From contig CAMAXV010000006.1 of assembly GCA_945862385.1 (NCBI GenBank), positions 62,001-126,000 of the forward strand: a stretch of DNA of 64,000 nt, given 5' to 3'. The stretch's first letter is position 1. Every line of letters begins with the position of its first letter. The position numbers and the translations under genes are program-made. Below, one piece after another: positions 55,479-64,000 of the stretch. This stretch comes from Chitinophaga pinensis. GTDB taxonomy: Bacteria; Bacteroidota; Bacteroidia; Chitinophagales; Chitinophagaceae. Under the pieces are notes generated by a model. That model saw only the letters and a list, made by a program, of their open reading frames with translations, did not search any database and had not been told where the DNA came from.

Positions 55479-56123
55479 CTACTTAAAGTTGGTTGTACCG
55501 TCTGCCTGATAGGCGAATTTGAAGGTAAAATATCGCTGTGAAAATATTTTGACATTATCTGGTGCTGTTGCAGCAGGGGTTACGCCTCCTTTGTAATAAT
55601 TCAGGATCTCCACTTTGGCATATTTACCACTTGCTGTTTTGAAAACCAATACCCTTCCTGGAAGTGGGGTAACCAGGTTTGTTTGTGGTGTGTAGAGATA
55701 CCAACCTTTGTTGCTGCCGGCAGTGATGGCATAGTTTGGAGCAGCATCAACTCTGAATGTGGAGTCTGCAGGCACTTTGGTAAGCTCATCAAAAGTTCCT
55801 ACATAAATAAATGCAGCGCCTTTGCCCGGACCGCTGGTACCACCATTGGTGATGATAGTAGAACCTCTCAAACCAATGTCCCATTTTGTTGAGTTAGAAT
55901 CAGTATTGGGGATTACTGCATTTGTTTCCAGGCTATAGAATGTAAACTTACCTACACCAACAGGCTGACCTATTGGAGATAACCCAACGATGGTATCTGC
56001 CGGAATATCTTTAACGATGCTTTGGATCAGGGTAACCTGAGGAACTGCTGTTTCTTCTTTGGTGCAGGACTGGAAAATCACAACTGCCGCTAACACACTG
56101 CCGATAATACTTCTTGTTTTCAT
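55479..56123 (-). CDS. HmuY family heme-binding lipoprotein
   Basis: HmuY proteins are surface lipoproteins that take heme from host proteins and pass it to a TonB receptor. The 214 residues begin with a lipoprotein signal (Cys20 in FQSCTKEE) and hold a single beta-rich domain; KWDIGLRGSTIITNGGTSG and the end RYFTFKFAYQADG fit the family. Heme-ligand histidines are few, as in several family members. It follows the TonB receptor by 25 bases, probably in one transcript. Confidence 0.87.
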   Translation of the reverse strand: MKTRSIIGSVLAAVVIFQSCTKEETAVPQVTLIQSIVKDIPADTIVGLSPIGQPVGVGKFTFYSLETNAVIPNTDSNSTKWDIGLRGSTIITNGGTSGPGKGAAFIYVGTFDELTKVPADSTFRVDAAPNYAITAGSNKGWYLYTPQTNLVTPLPGRVLVFKTASGKYAKVEILNYYKGGVTPAATAPDNVKIFSQRYFTFKFAYQADGTTNFK

Positions 56124-56148
56124 TTGATTTGATCTTTATGGTTATCTG

Positions 56149-58254
56149 TTAAAAATTAAATTGTATATCGATATACCCTACCCTGCCAGGAGTCCCCGGA
56201 AGGTTAAGTATATCCTTGTAATTAAGCAAATTATCGAGTCCGGCCATCAGCTTCCAGTGCTTCCTGAAGCTCAATCCGGCACTGGCATTCACGTGCAAGA
56301 AGCCTTTTGCGAACTCATCAGACCTATTTATAATGCCATTACCATCCTGGTCAAAAGTGCCCCATCTGCCACGATAGAACAGGCGGGTTGTAGCAAAGAA
56401 GCCTTTTGCAGTTTCATAAGAAAGCTTGAGGTTGGCTGAATGTTTTGACCTGAGTGGCAGACCGGCGTAATCTGAGGCTTTCATTCTGACTGAAGACCCG
56501 GATGTAAGTTCACGCTGAAAGATTTCTCCTTTGCGTATCTGTGCGAGCACATCTTTATCTGCCGTGTAGAGATACTGATAGCCTGCCTTTAATGTGAATG
56601 TCTTGGAGATTCGCTTGTCGAGATCCAACTCAACACCCTGCGTCAAGGCACTTTTCAGGTTGAAATAACTGTAAATCTGTCCCCCATTCTTTTTAAAAGC
56701 CACGATATCAGTTACGATCATATTGGTGATGTCATTTCTAAACAGATTGGCACCAATCTGCATACCATCTTTTAACTTAAGCCTGGCACCGAGGTTTAAT
56801 CCGCCTGAAATTTCGGGCCTCAAAGCTGTCAATCCACCCATCACACCGGTTACCTGGTCAATTTGTTGCAATGCAGAAAGTCGCTGCAATTCTGCTGCGG
56901 CTACTTCTGATCCAAACACAGAATAGGCTCCTGCTGCCAGATTGGTAAAGTTCAGGTACAACTGCCTGAAATCAGGAGCTTTGAATCCCCTACCATATGA
57001 AATGTTGATTGAAATTTTTTCATCTGGCTTGAACTGTAAAGCCATTTTCGGACTCCACACAGAGGCATAGGCTTCATTTGCATCAAACCTGAAACCACCG
57101 ATAGCTGTGAGTTTGCGCGTCAAACGTTCTTCATGTTGTGCGAAAAAATAAGAAATTGAATTTTTCCTTTTTGTAGCAAGGGAATCATACCTGTTAGATG
57201 CCACAGACTCTTCAATATGACCTGCACCAAAGGTGAAAGCCGATTGCTCCCTTATCTGCCAATCGGTCTGATTTTCAACCCTTGAAAAGAGTTGATCAAA
57301 CCTGTCGTTGTAAGTATTTGAAGACCCTTTGACACTAAGCAGTTGTTCAGACTCGAAACCTGTGATGTAACCCCTTAAGGTGGTTCTTACTTTATTACCC
57401 TTGTACTGGAGATAAGGTGTTATGTTGTACTCGTCATTCCGCTCAAAACCCTTTGATAAAACTGCTATACCCTGATTGGAGACTTCAATTGTATTGTCAA
57501 TATAAGTTACATTTCTCCTGAATCCACTTCCAAGCTTCCAGTTCTCACTAAGCTGGTGATTCAGGCTCAACTGCTGGACTGTTTTCCAGAATGGTTCAAC
57601 CGTTTTTTGCTGCTGATTCGGCTTTAAGCTATAACCAGCAGACCTGTTGTAGTTGACTGAAGCTGTTACATCAGTCTTTTTAACCCTTCTTGAAAAATTA
57701 AATGAACCGTCGATGGTATTGAAACTGCCATAACGCAAACCAAAATCCGACTTATTTACTCCGGAACCATCAGTGATAATGTTGATGACACCTCCCATAG
57801 CCTCAGATCCATATAAACTAGAAGAGGGACCTTTTACTATTTCAATCTTACGGATATTTCTTACTGAAATTCTGGAGAGGTCAAGAACGCCACCTGTTCT
57901 TCCGATCAGTGGTTCACCATCAACAAGAATGAGGGTGTATTCTGATGAAAGCCCCTGAACCTGAACTCCTTTTCCAAAATTATCAACAATGTTGATTCCT
58001 GTCTGCTCCGCCAGGATATCATTCAGCCGCAGGGATCCTGCCTGATAGAGGGTTTTGGTGTTAATTACCGAAACCGGAATGGCTACATTGCCCATCAGCC
58101 TTGGCGTACGGGTTGCTGTAACCACAACATTGTCAAGAGATTGAGAGAAAAGGGAATCTTCTTTGAGCTGTCCCTTACTGTAAATAAAAAGGACTGATGA
58201 GAATAAATATGTCAGGAATAATTTCAAATTTGGGAATTGGATTGCAAATTTCAC
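56149..58254 (-). CDS. TonB-dependent outer-membrane receptor, probable heme receptor
   Basis: This 701-residue receptor has an N-terminal plug (DNVVVTATRTPRLMGNVAIPVSV, VQGLSSEYTLILVDGEPLIGR, GPSSSLYGSEAMGGVINI) and a 22-strand-type barrel ending GYIDIQFNF. There is no carboxypeptidase-like head, so it is not a SusC type. Its partner HmuY-like lipoprotein suggests heme or a similar iron compound. The start is uncertain: the GTG at 58254 is directly preceded by an overlapping AAGGAG; a TTG at 58227 is the alternative. Confidence 0.9.
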   Translation of the reverse strand: MKFAIQFPNLKLFLTYLFSSVLFIYSKGQLKEDSLFSQSLDNVVVTATRTPRLMGNVAIPVSVINTKTLYQAGSLRLNDILAEQTGINIVDNFGKGVQVQGLSSEYTLILVDGEPLIGRTGGVLDLSRISVRNIRKIEIVKGPSSSLYGSEAMGGVINIITDGSGVNKSDFGLRYGSFNTIDGSFNFSRRVKKTDVTASVNYNRSAGYSLKPNQQQKTVEPFWKTVQQLSLNHQLSENWKLGSGFRRNVTYIDNTIEVSNQGIAVLSKGFERNDEYNITPYLQYKGNKVRTTLRGYITGFESEQLLSVKGSSNTYNDRFDQLFSRVENQTDWQIREQSAFTFGAGHIEESVASNRYDSLATKRKNSISYFFAQHEERLTRKLTAIGGFRFDANEAYASVWSPKMALQFKPDEKISINISYGRGFKAPDFRQLYLNFTNLAAGAYSVFGSEVAAAELQRLSALQQIDQVTGVMGGLTALRPEISGGLNLGARLKLKDGMQIGANLFRNDITNMIVTDIVAFKKNGGQIYSYFNLKSALTQGVELDLDKRISKTFTLKAGYQYLYTADKDVLAQIRKGEIFQRELTSGSSVRMKASDYAGLPLRSKHSANLKLSYETAKGFFATTRLFYRGRWGTFDQDGNGIINRSDEFAKGFLHVNASAGLSFRKHWKLMAGLDNLLNYKDILNLPGTPGRVGYIDIQFNF

Positions 58255-58327
58255 TCCTTAAACGCAGGAACATGCCATGAAATTGTCAGCAAAAGTCAGA
58301 GAAAGCGATTATGACAAAACAATGACA

Positions 58328-58339
58328 TGACTGAAGTCA
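58328..58339. promoter_or_regulatory. Inverted repeat upstream of the TonB receptor
   Basis: TGACTGAAGTCA has 5-bp arms with a 2-bp spacer. Further TGACA copies (58323-58327 and nearby) lie in the same 87-bp gap between the AraC gene and the receptor, making an operator plausible. Confidence 0.3.
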
Positions 58340-58341
58340 GT

Positions 58342-59277
58342 TTATCCCCGCAGTAACTCGCAGGGTTTGAGGCCTGTATGTTTTTTAAATGCAGTCGAAA
58401 AATGGGAGATAGAAGAATAACCAAGCTGTGCGGAAACCTCTGAAACTGTCATCCCCTTTTCATAAAGCAGGTAGCGCGCATGCTCCATACGCTGGTCCTG
58501 GTAAAAATCAAAAATTGTAGTGCCAAACATCACTTTAAACCCCTTTTTCAGGTAACATTCATTGATGGCCACCTTCCTGCTGAGTTCTTTTATGGTAATC
58601 GGATCACCAATATGTTCGAGCAAAATAGCCCTTGCACGGATGATTTTTTCCCTTTCTTCCATGTAGGAAAGAAATTTACAGGCCGGAACTTCATCTTCCC
58701 GAAGGGTATTCATCGATTCAAGGCAGTAAAGCAATAATATTTGGGTCTGTGCATTGATGAAAATATTCTCCAGCTTGTCTGAATAGCTGTTATTTAAAAT
58801 AGATTCCAGCGTTTGCCTTATGTTATCTGTTATCTGAAGAGGCCTTGAGAACGTATGCTGATGCCTGAAATGGAGTATGGCATCGGACTCTGCATCCATT
58901 TCCTCGCCCCGTAGAAGGTTTTTTAGGTGGATAGGTTCGAACCTGAAAGTGATCAGGTCTACCGAATCTCGCTGTTCCAGGCAGCGTGAATTCTTCTCTA
59001 GCCTGCAACTCTCGCAATTTACATGGGCCTGCTGGCAATATGCCTGACCAATGATGCAAAAACTCAGCTCAAGGAATCTGTGGACCGGCTCACCATGATA
59101 ATTGTAAAAAAGTATCGCCTGCTCATTAACCTGCAGGTAAACATCCCGCTGATGCCTGTTAATGGTGTACTGCCAGGAACCCGGTATCCTTCTCTCTGCG
59201 GAAAAAACCATGGGTATAGAGGCAAACTGCCTCCATTCTGATCTCAACCGGGATTCATTTGGACTGTTTTCAACCAT
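58342..59277 (-). CDS. AraC family regulator with N-terminal cysteine cluster
   Basis: This 311-residue regulator has a C-terminal AraC double helix-turn-helix (about 210-311; ITIKELSRKVAINECYLKKG and SEVSAQLGYSSISHFSTAFK). The N-terminal region carries five cysteines at residues 74, 81, 88, 91 and 99, the last four spaced C-x6-C-x2-C-x7-C, fit for a metal or cluster. It lies directly upstream of the receptor/HmuY pair in the same direction, so it probably controls them in response to iron or heme. The TTG at 59286 lies inside the -7 box, so the ATG at 59277, six bases past it, is the start. Confidence 0.88.
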   Translation of the reverse strand: MVENSPNESRLRSEWRQFASIPMVFSAERRIPGSWQYTINRHQRDVYLQVNEQAILFYNYHGEPVHRFLELSFCIIGQAYCQQAHVNCESCRLEKNSRCLEQRDSVDLITFRFEPIHLKNLLRGEEMDAESDAILHFRHQHTFSRPLQITDNIRQTLESILNNSYSDKLENIFINAQTQILLLYCLESMNTLREDEVPACKFLSYMEEREKIIRARAILLEHIGDPITIKELSRKVAINECYLKKGFKVMFGTTIFDFYQDQRMEHARYLLYEKGMTVSEVSAQLGYSSISHFSTAFKKHTGLKPCELLRG

Positions 59278-59283
59278 CAAATG

Positions 59284-59291
59284 CAAAGATA
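59284..59291 (-). promoter_or_regulatory. -7 box for the AraC regulator, 6 nt before ATG
   Basis: TATCTTTG is an exact match ending six bases before the ATG, so the mRNA would be leaderless or nearly so. Confidence 0.55.
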
Positions 59292-59415
59292 CAGCATAAA
59301 AACGGCTACCGGTTCAGGGCCGTGTCAAATGAGGGTCAGGATTTTGTGGAAATCATCTTAAAAAAGAAAACCAACCTAAAAGCGTAATTTTAGCTTCGCT
59401 TCCCCCTATTTTAAG

Positions 59416-59423
59416 TAAATTTG
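59416..59423 (+). promoter_or_regulatory. -7 box for gyrB
   Basis: TAAATTTG is an exact match, 39 nt before the gyrB ATG. A purine-rich leader (GCGGAAGAAGA) follows. Confidence 0.55.
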
Positions 59424-59432
59424 CAGGCTTGA

Positions 59433-61442
<2,010 letters not shown>

Positions 61443-61472
61443 TTTTCACAATCACAAATAAAAACAGACGAC

Positions 61473-61673
61473 ATGTCAAATGCAATTACAGCTTACAATG
61501 TAAAGACTAAGGAGAAGAATGTACCCATGCTTGATGCTGTTATCAGCAAAACTGCAAAAGGTGGATACATTGCCAAGGGACATGATGGGAAAGGCAACAA
61601 ACTGACCTCTTTGTTGGGTGAAGCCAAGGCTTTGGCTGCCATTAAAGAAGGTCTTGCCAAACAAGACTGGTAG
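61473..61673 (+). CDS. 66-residue conserved-looking protein behind gyrB
   Basis: This soluble, basic 66-residue protein has no signal or membrane segment and no cysteine. It reads AYNVKTKEKNVPML, then KTAKGGYIAKGHDGKGNKL and a C-terminal helix (GEAKALAAIKEGLAKQDW). The layout recalls short zinc-ribbon proteins of the DUF5679 kind (AYCVKC and KGxCxxCG-type text) in which all four cysteines have been replaced; this is my inference. It is 30 bases behind gyrB and ahead of a strong terminator, so it is probably the last gene of that transcript. Confidence 0.75.
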   Translation: MSNAITAYNVKTKEKNVPMLDAVISKTAKGGYIAKGHDGKGNKLTSLLGEAKALAAIKEGLAKQDW

Positions 61674-61693
61674 TCTTTAAAGACCCTCATATT

Positions 61694-61731
61694 AAAAAAG
61701 CTGTTGCATCATTTGTAGCAGCTTTTTTTTT
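61694..61731. terminator. Intrinsic terminator after gyrB and the 66-residue gene
   Basis: Six As, GCTGTTGC (61700-61707), a 7-nt loop, GTAGCAGC (61715-61722) and nine Ts. The stem has eight pairs, two of them G-U. The flanking A- and T-runs let it serve the convergent eIF1-like gene as well. Confidence 0.9.
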
Positions 61732-61765
61732 GAATAGAAGCTTCAATCCTATCACTCAATCGCTA

Positions 61766-62095
61766 TTATTTCACCTTGTACAGGTTCTTCAAAAGCCACT
61801 GTTTTATTTTTTCCCGATGGTCTCCCTGCACAATAATTTCTCCGTCTTTAGCGGAACCACCTGACCCACAAAACCCTTTTAATTGCTTCCCCAGAGACTC
61901 CATATCTTCCTGCTTTCCTATGAACCCGGTAACCAGTGTAACAGTTTTACCTGCCCTGTGTTTTGTTTCAAGGGAAACGCGAAGCTTCTGGAGTGCCGCA
62001 GGTAAAGTTTCAACAACCTCTTCCTCACCTCCAGTACTGAAAGCAGGATCAGTGCTGTATACAAATGGAGATCCGCTGTTTTTCTTTTTAGACAT
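61766..62095 (-). CDS. SUI1/eIF1-like translation factor (YciH family)
   Basis: This 109-residue protein ends in the SUI1 fold: TVTLVTGFIG, LGKQLKGFCGSGGSAKDGEIIVQGDHREKI, with the KxxGxGGSxKDG-type loop. In bacteria YciH may help start-codon fidelity, but it is not essential. The first 30 residues are variable. It is 6 bases behind nadC. Confidence 0.93.
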   Translation of the reverse strand: MSKKKNSGSPFVYSTDPAFSTGGEEEVVETLPAALQKLRVSLETKHRAGKTVTLVTGFIGKQEDMESLGKQLKGFCGSGGSAKDGEIIVQGDHREKIKQWLLKNLYKVK

Positions 62096-62101
62096 TGCCT
62101 A

Positions 62102-62959
62102 TTATTTTACGGCTTTTAAACTTAAATCCAAACTAACTGCATGGTGTATGAGGGCACCTGCACTGATATAATCCACTCCTGCTTCTGCATAAGGAACAAT
62201 ATTCCCCAGATGCATCCCCCCGCTGGCTTCTGTTTCAAAACGTCCCGCAATCAGTGTAACAGCATCTCTAACCTCAGCAGGAGAAAAATTATCCAACATT
62301 ATCCGCTGCACAATGCCTTGTCCATGTTTGCACAGTGTTTCAACATCATGTAGATTTCGGGTTTCAACCTCCAATGGGATATCCAGTTTTCTTTCAGACC
62401 TATACTTATCTGCCAATAGGATTGCCGGTAATATTCCTCCTGCAAAATCAATATGATTATCCTTTAGCATCATCATATCATATAATCCGAACCGATGATT
62501 CCGGCCACCTCCGATCCTGACAGCCTCTTTCTCAAGTAACCTGAAATTTGGTGTTGTTTTACGTGTATCCAGTAACTGTGTTTTATACCCATCCAGCAAA
62601 GCAACATATGCAGCTGTAAGGGTAGCAATACCACTCATCCGCTGCATGCAGTTGAGCAAAAGGCGCTCGCCCTTCAGCAGGGCGTGGATATTAGCCTCAA
62701 CCCTGAAAGCCAACTCCCCTTTTTTCATTTTGTCTCCATCTTTTTTGATTGGCACAAAAACAGCATCTGCATCCAGGTGTGAAAGGATAGCAGCGGCAAC
62801 TTGCATACCGGCAAGTATTCCATCTTCCTTTATCAGCAATTCCATTTGGCCCCGAACACCTTCCGGAATAACGGCAAGAGTAGAATGGTCTCCGGAGCCA
62901 ATATCCTCCTGAAGGGCCAGACTGATAAAAGCCGATAACCTACTTTCACTTATTTCCAT
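62102..62959 (-). CDS. nadC: Nicotinate-nucleotide pyrophosphorylase (carboxylating)
   Basis: NadC converts quinolinate and PRPP to nicotinate mononucleotide in de novo NAD synthesis. The 285 residues show DIGSGDHST, LDTRKTTPNFRLLEKEAVRIGG, GGGRNHRFGLYDMMMLKDNHI and EVETRNLHDVETL. The frame extends to 63055, into gpmI, but the ATG at 62959 gives the usual start. nadA and nadB are not in this window. It is followed by the eIF1-like gene. Confidence 0.96.
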   Translation of the reverse strand: MEISESRLSAFISLALQEDIGSGDHSTLAVIPEGVRGQMELLIKEDGILAGMQVAAAILSHLDADAVFVPIKKDGDKMKKGELAFRVEANIHALLKGERLLLNCMQRMSGIATLTAAYVALLDGYKTQLLDTRKTTPNFRLLEKEAVRIGGGRNHRFGLYDMMMLKDNHIDFAGGILPAILLADKYRSERKLDIPLEVETRNLHDVETLCKHGQGIVQRIMLDNFSPAEVRDAVTLIAGRFETEASGGMHLGNIVPYAEAGVDYISAGALIHHAVSLDLSLKAVK

Positions 62960-62984
62960 CTCATGAAGATAAATTGAAATGAAG

Positions 62985-62992
62985 TAATTTTG
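62985..62992 (+). promoter_or_regulatory. -7 box for gpmI, 4 nt before ATG
   Basis: TAATTTTG is an exact match. Only GAGC separates it from the ATG at 62997. Confidence 0.6.
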
Positions 62993-62996
62993 GAGC

Positions 62997-64000
62997 ATGA
63001 ATAAGAATAAATGTATACTGGTGATCATGGACGGATGGGGACATGGCGCAGTCAAGGAAAGCGATGCAATTCAACATGCCAAAGTACCTTTTGTACAATC
63101 ACTTTACGCCAAGTATCCAAATACAACACTCACAACTTGCGGAGAACTCGTTGGTTTACCAGAAGGACAAATGGGCAACAGCGAAGTTGGACACTTGAAC
63201 CTGGGGGCAGGGAGAATCGTTTACCAGGAACTGCAGCGCATCAATGTAGCTGTTCGGACAGGCGAACTGTCAAAAAATGAAACCCTCCTTTCGGCAATTC
63301 ACTATGCCAAAAGAAATAATAAAAAGCTTCACCTGATCGGACTGGTTAGTGATGGCGGGGTACATTCCCACATCAATCACTTAAAGGCACTAACCGACAT
63401 TTGCCAGAAAGAGTCTATGCAACAGGTATTTATTCATGCATTTACTGATGGCAGGGATACAGATCCAAAAAGCGGACTTGGTTTTATACAGGAGCTTGAA
63501 AACCACCTGAAAAATTCCGCAGGACAAATTGCATCAGTTACCGGAAGATACTATGCAATGGACCGGGATAAGCGCTGGGAAAGGGTTAAACTAGCCTATG
63601 ATGCACTTACAAAAGGAACAGGTACTCATGCTACCAATGCTGCAGCAGCAATTGAATCTGCGTATGCTGAAAATATTACTGATGAATTTATCAAGCCTGT
63701 TATCATCACTGCTGATAATAAACCAATAGGATTGATAGAAGAAGGTGATGCCGTTATCTGCTTTAACTTCAGAACAGACAGGTGCAGGGAAATAACAGAA
63801 GTGCTGACGCAGCAAGACTTTCCTGAATTCAACATGCACAAGCTGGCACTGGAGTACACCACTATGACGGAGTACGACAATACCTACAAAAATGTTCATG
63901 TCATATTCAGGAATGATAACCTGACCCACACCTTGGGAGAGGTGCTGGAACAACATGGCAAAAAACAAATTCGCATTGCCGAAACTGAAAAATACCCCCA
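62997..64000 (+). CDS. gpmI: 2,3-bisphosphoglycerate-independent phosphoglycerate mutase, N-terminal part
   Basis: GpmI interconverts 3- and 2-phosphoglycerate in glycolysis using two manganese ions. The window holds the first 334 codons of about 510. Present are ILVIMDGWGHG (metal Asp) and QMGNSEVGHLN with the catalytic Ser62, then the phosphotransfer domain (LHLIGLVSDGGVHSHINHL, HAFTDGRDTDPKSG). The conserved core starts within six residues of the N-terminus, so the ATG at 62997 is firm. It is divergent from nadC. Confidence 0.96.
   Translation, partial: MNKNKCILVIMDGWGHGAVKESDAIQHAKVPFVQSLYAKYPNTTLTTCGELVGLPEGQMGNSEVGHLNLGAGRIVYQELQRINVAVRTGELSKNETLLSAIHYAKRNNKKLHLIGLVSDGGVHSHINHLKALTDICQKESMQQVFIHAFTDGRDTDPKSGLGFIQELENHLKNSAGQIASVTGRYYAMDRDKRWERVKLAYDALTKGTGTHATNAAAAIESAYAENITDEFIKPVIITADNKPIGLIEEGDAVICFNFRTDRCREITEVLTQQDFPEFNMHKLALEYTTMTEYDNTYKNVHVIFRNDNLTHTLGEVLEQHGKKQIRIAETEKYP

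Noticed and set aside
59278-59286. TTG start of the AraC gene at 59286
   Set aside because: This codon is part of the exact -7 box TATCTTTG, so it would not be in the mRNA made from that box.
62960-63055. N-terminal extension of nadC into gpmI
   Set aside because: It overlaps the gpmI start and promoter and has no family similarity.

Overview
The window is ordinary chromosome from a member of the Bacteroidota, most likely the Chitinophagaceae or a close relative. Evidence for this: many promoters carry the Bacteroidota -7 box TAnnTTTG and almost no gene has a strong Shine-Dalgarno sequence; there is a gliding lipoprotein (GldB) and a protein with a type IX secretion tail; and there are several families typical of the phylum (DUF5686, DUF3109, HmuY, a DksA-like protein behind ileS, a short CarB). 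I see no rRNA, tRNA, CRISPR array, insertion sequence, prophage or integrase, and no gene-free stretch longer than about 190 bases.

Layout. 1-4.1 kb: ftsH (cut by the window edge), rsfS, birA, bcp and a secreted M23 peptidase. 4.1-7.4 kb: a 57-residue membrane peptide between hairpins, then carB. 7.4-16.9 kb: a DUF5686 envelope protein, a class III aminotransferase, a gamma carbonic anhydrase, rsgA-nadE, gldB, a fatty acid desaturase and apaG. 17-24 kb: a DUF1080 lipoprotein, mfd and a 978-residue Asp-box protein with a T9SS tail. 24-28.9 kb: glyS, mazG-like, dtd, a polysaccharide flippase and an MBL hydrolase. 29-37 kb: a large propeller/barrel protein, a perfect 54-bp palindrome, comEC, purH and an EamA transporter. 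37-41 kb: lutB-like, DUF3109 and a LytTR/LytS two-component pair. 41-51 kb: dxs, scpA, a second EamA transporter, frr, a WecA/MraY-type transferase, a half-transketolase, a lolE-like permease, rbfA and an ABC exporter. 51-59.3 kb: a histone-tailed DksA-like protein behind ileS, then a probable heme uptake module (HmuY, TonB receptor, AraC regulator). 59.4-64 kb: gyrB, a 66-residue protein, an eIF1-like factor, nadC and gpmI (cut by the window edge).

Most genes are housekeeping and sit alone or in short operons. Functional clusters are few: ribosome assembly and quality (rsfS, rsgA, rbfA, frr, dtd), envelope and lipoprotein export (M23, DUF5686, flippase, WecA, lolE, ABC exporter), NAD synthesis (nadE, nadC) and heme capture (HmuY, receptor, AraC).

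I did not find a clear new multi-gene system. The features most worth a second look are regulatory or architectural. Promoter-to-start distances fall into two groups (4-7 nt, suggesting leaderless mRNA, and 15-19 nt). Four genes seem to use TTG starts. Eleven of thirteen convergent gene pairs abut or overlap, and only the two spaced pairs have terminators. The isoleucyl-tRNA synthetase has a swapped GxHH signature. A histone H1-like tail is fused to a DksA-like domain. A Cys-less ribbon-like peptide follows gyrB.
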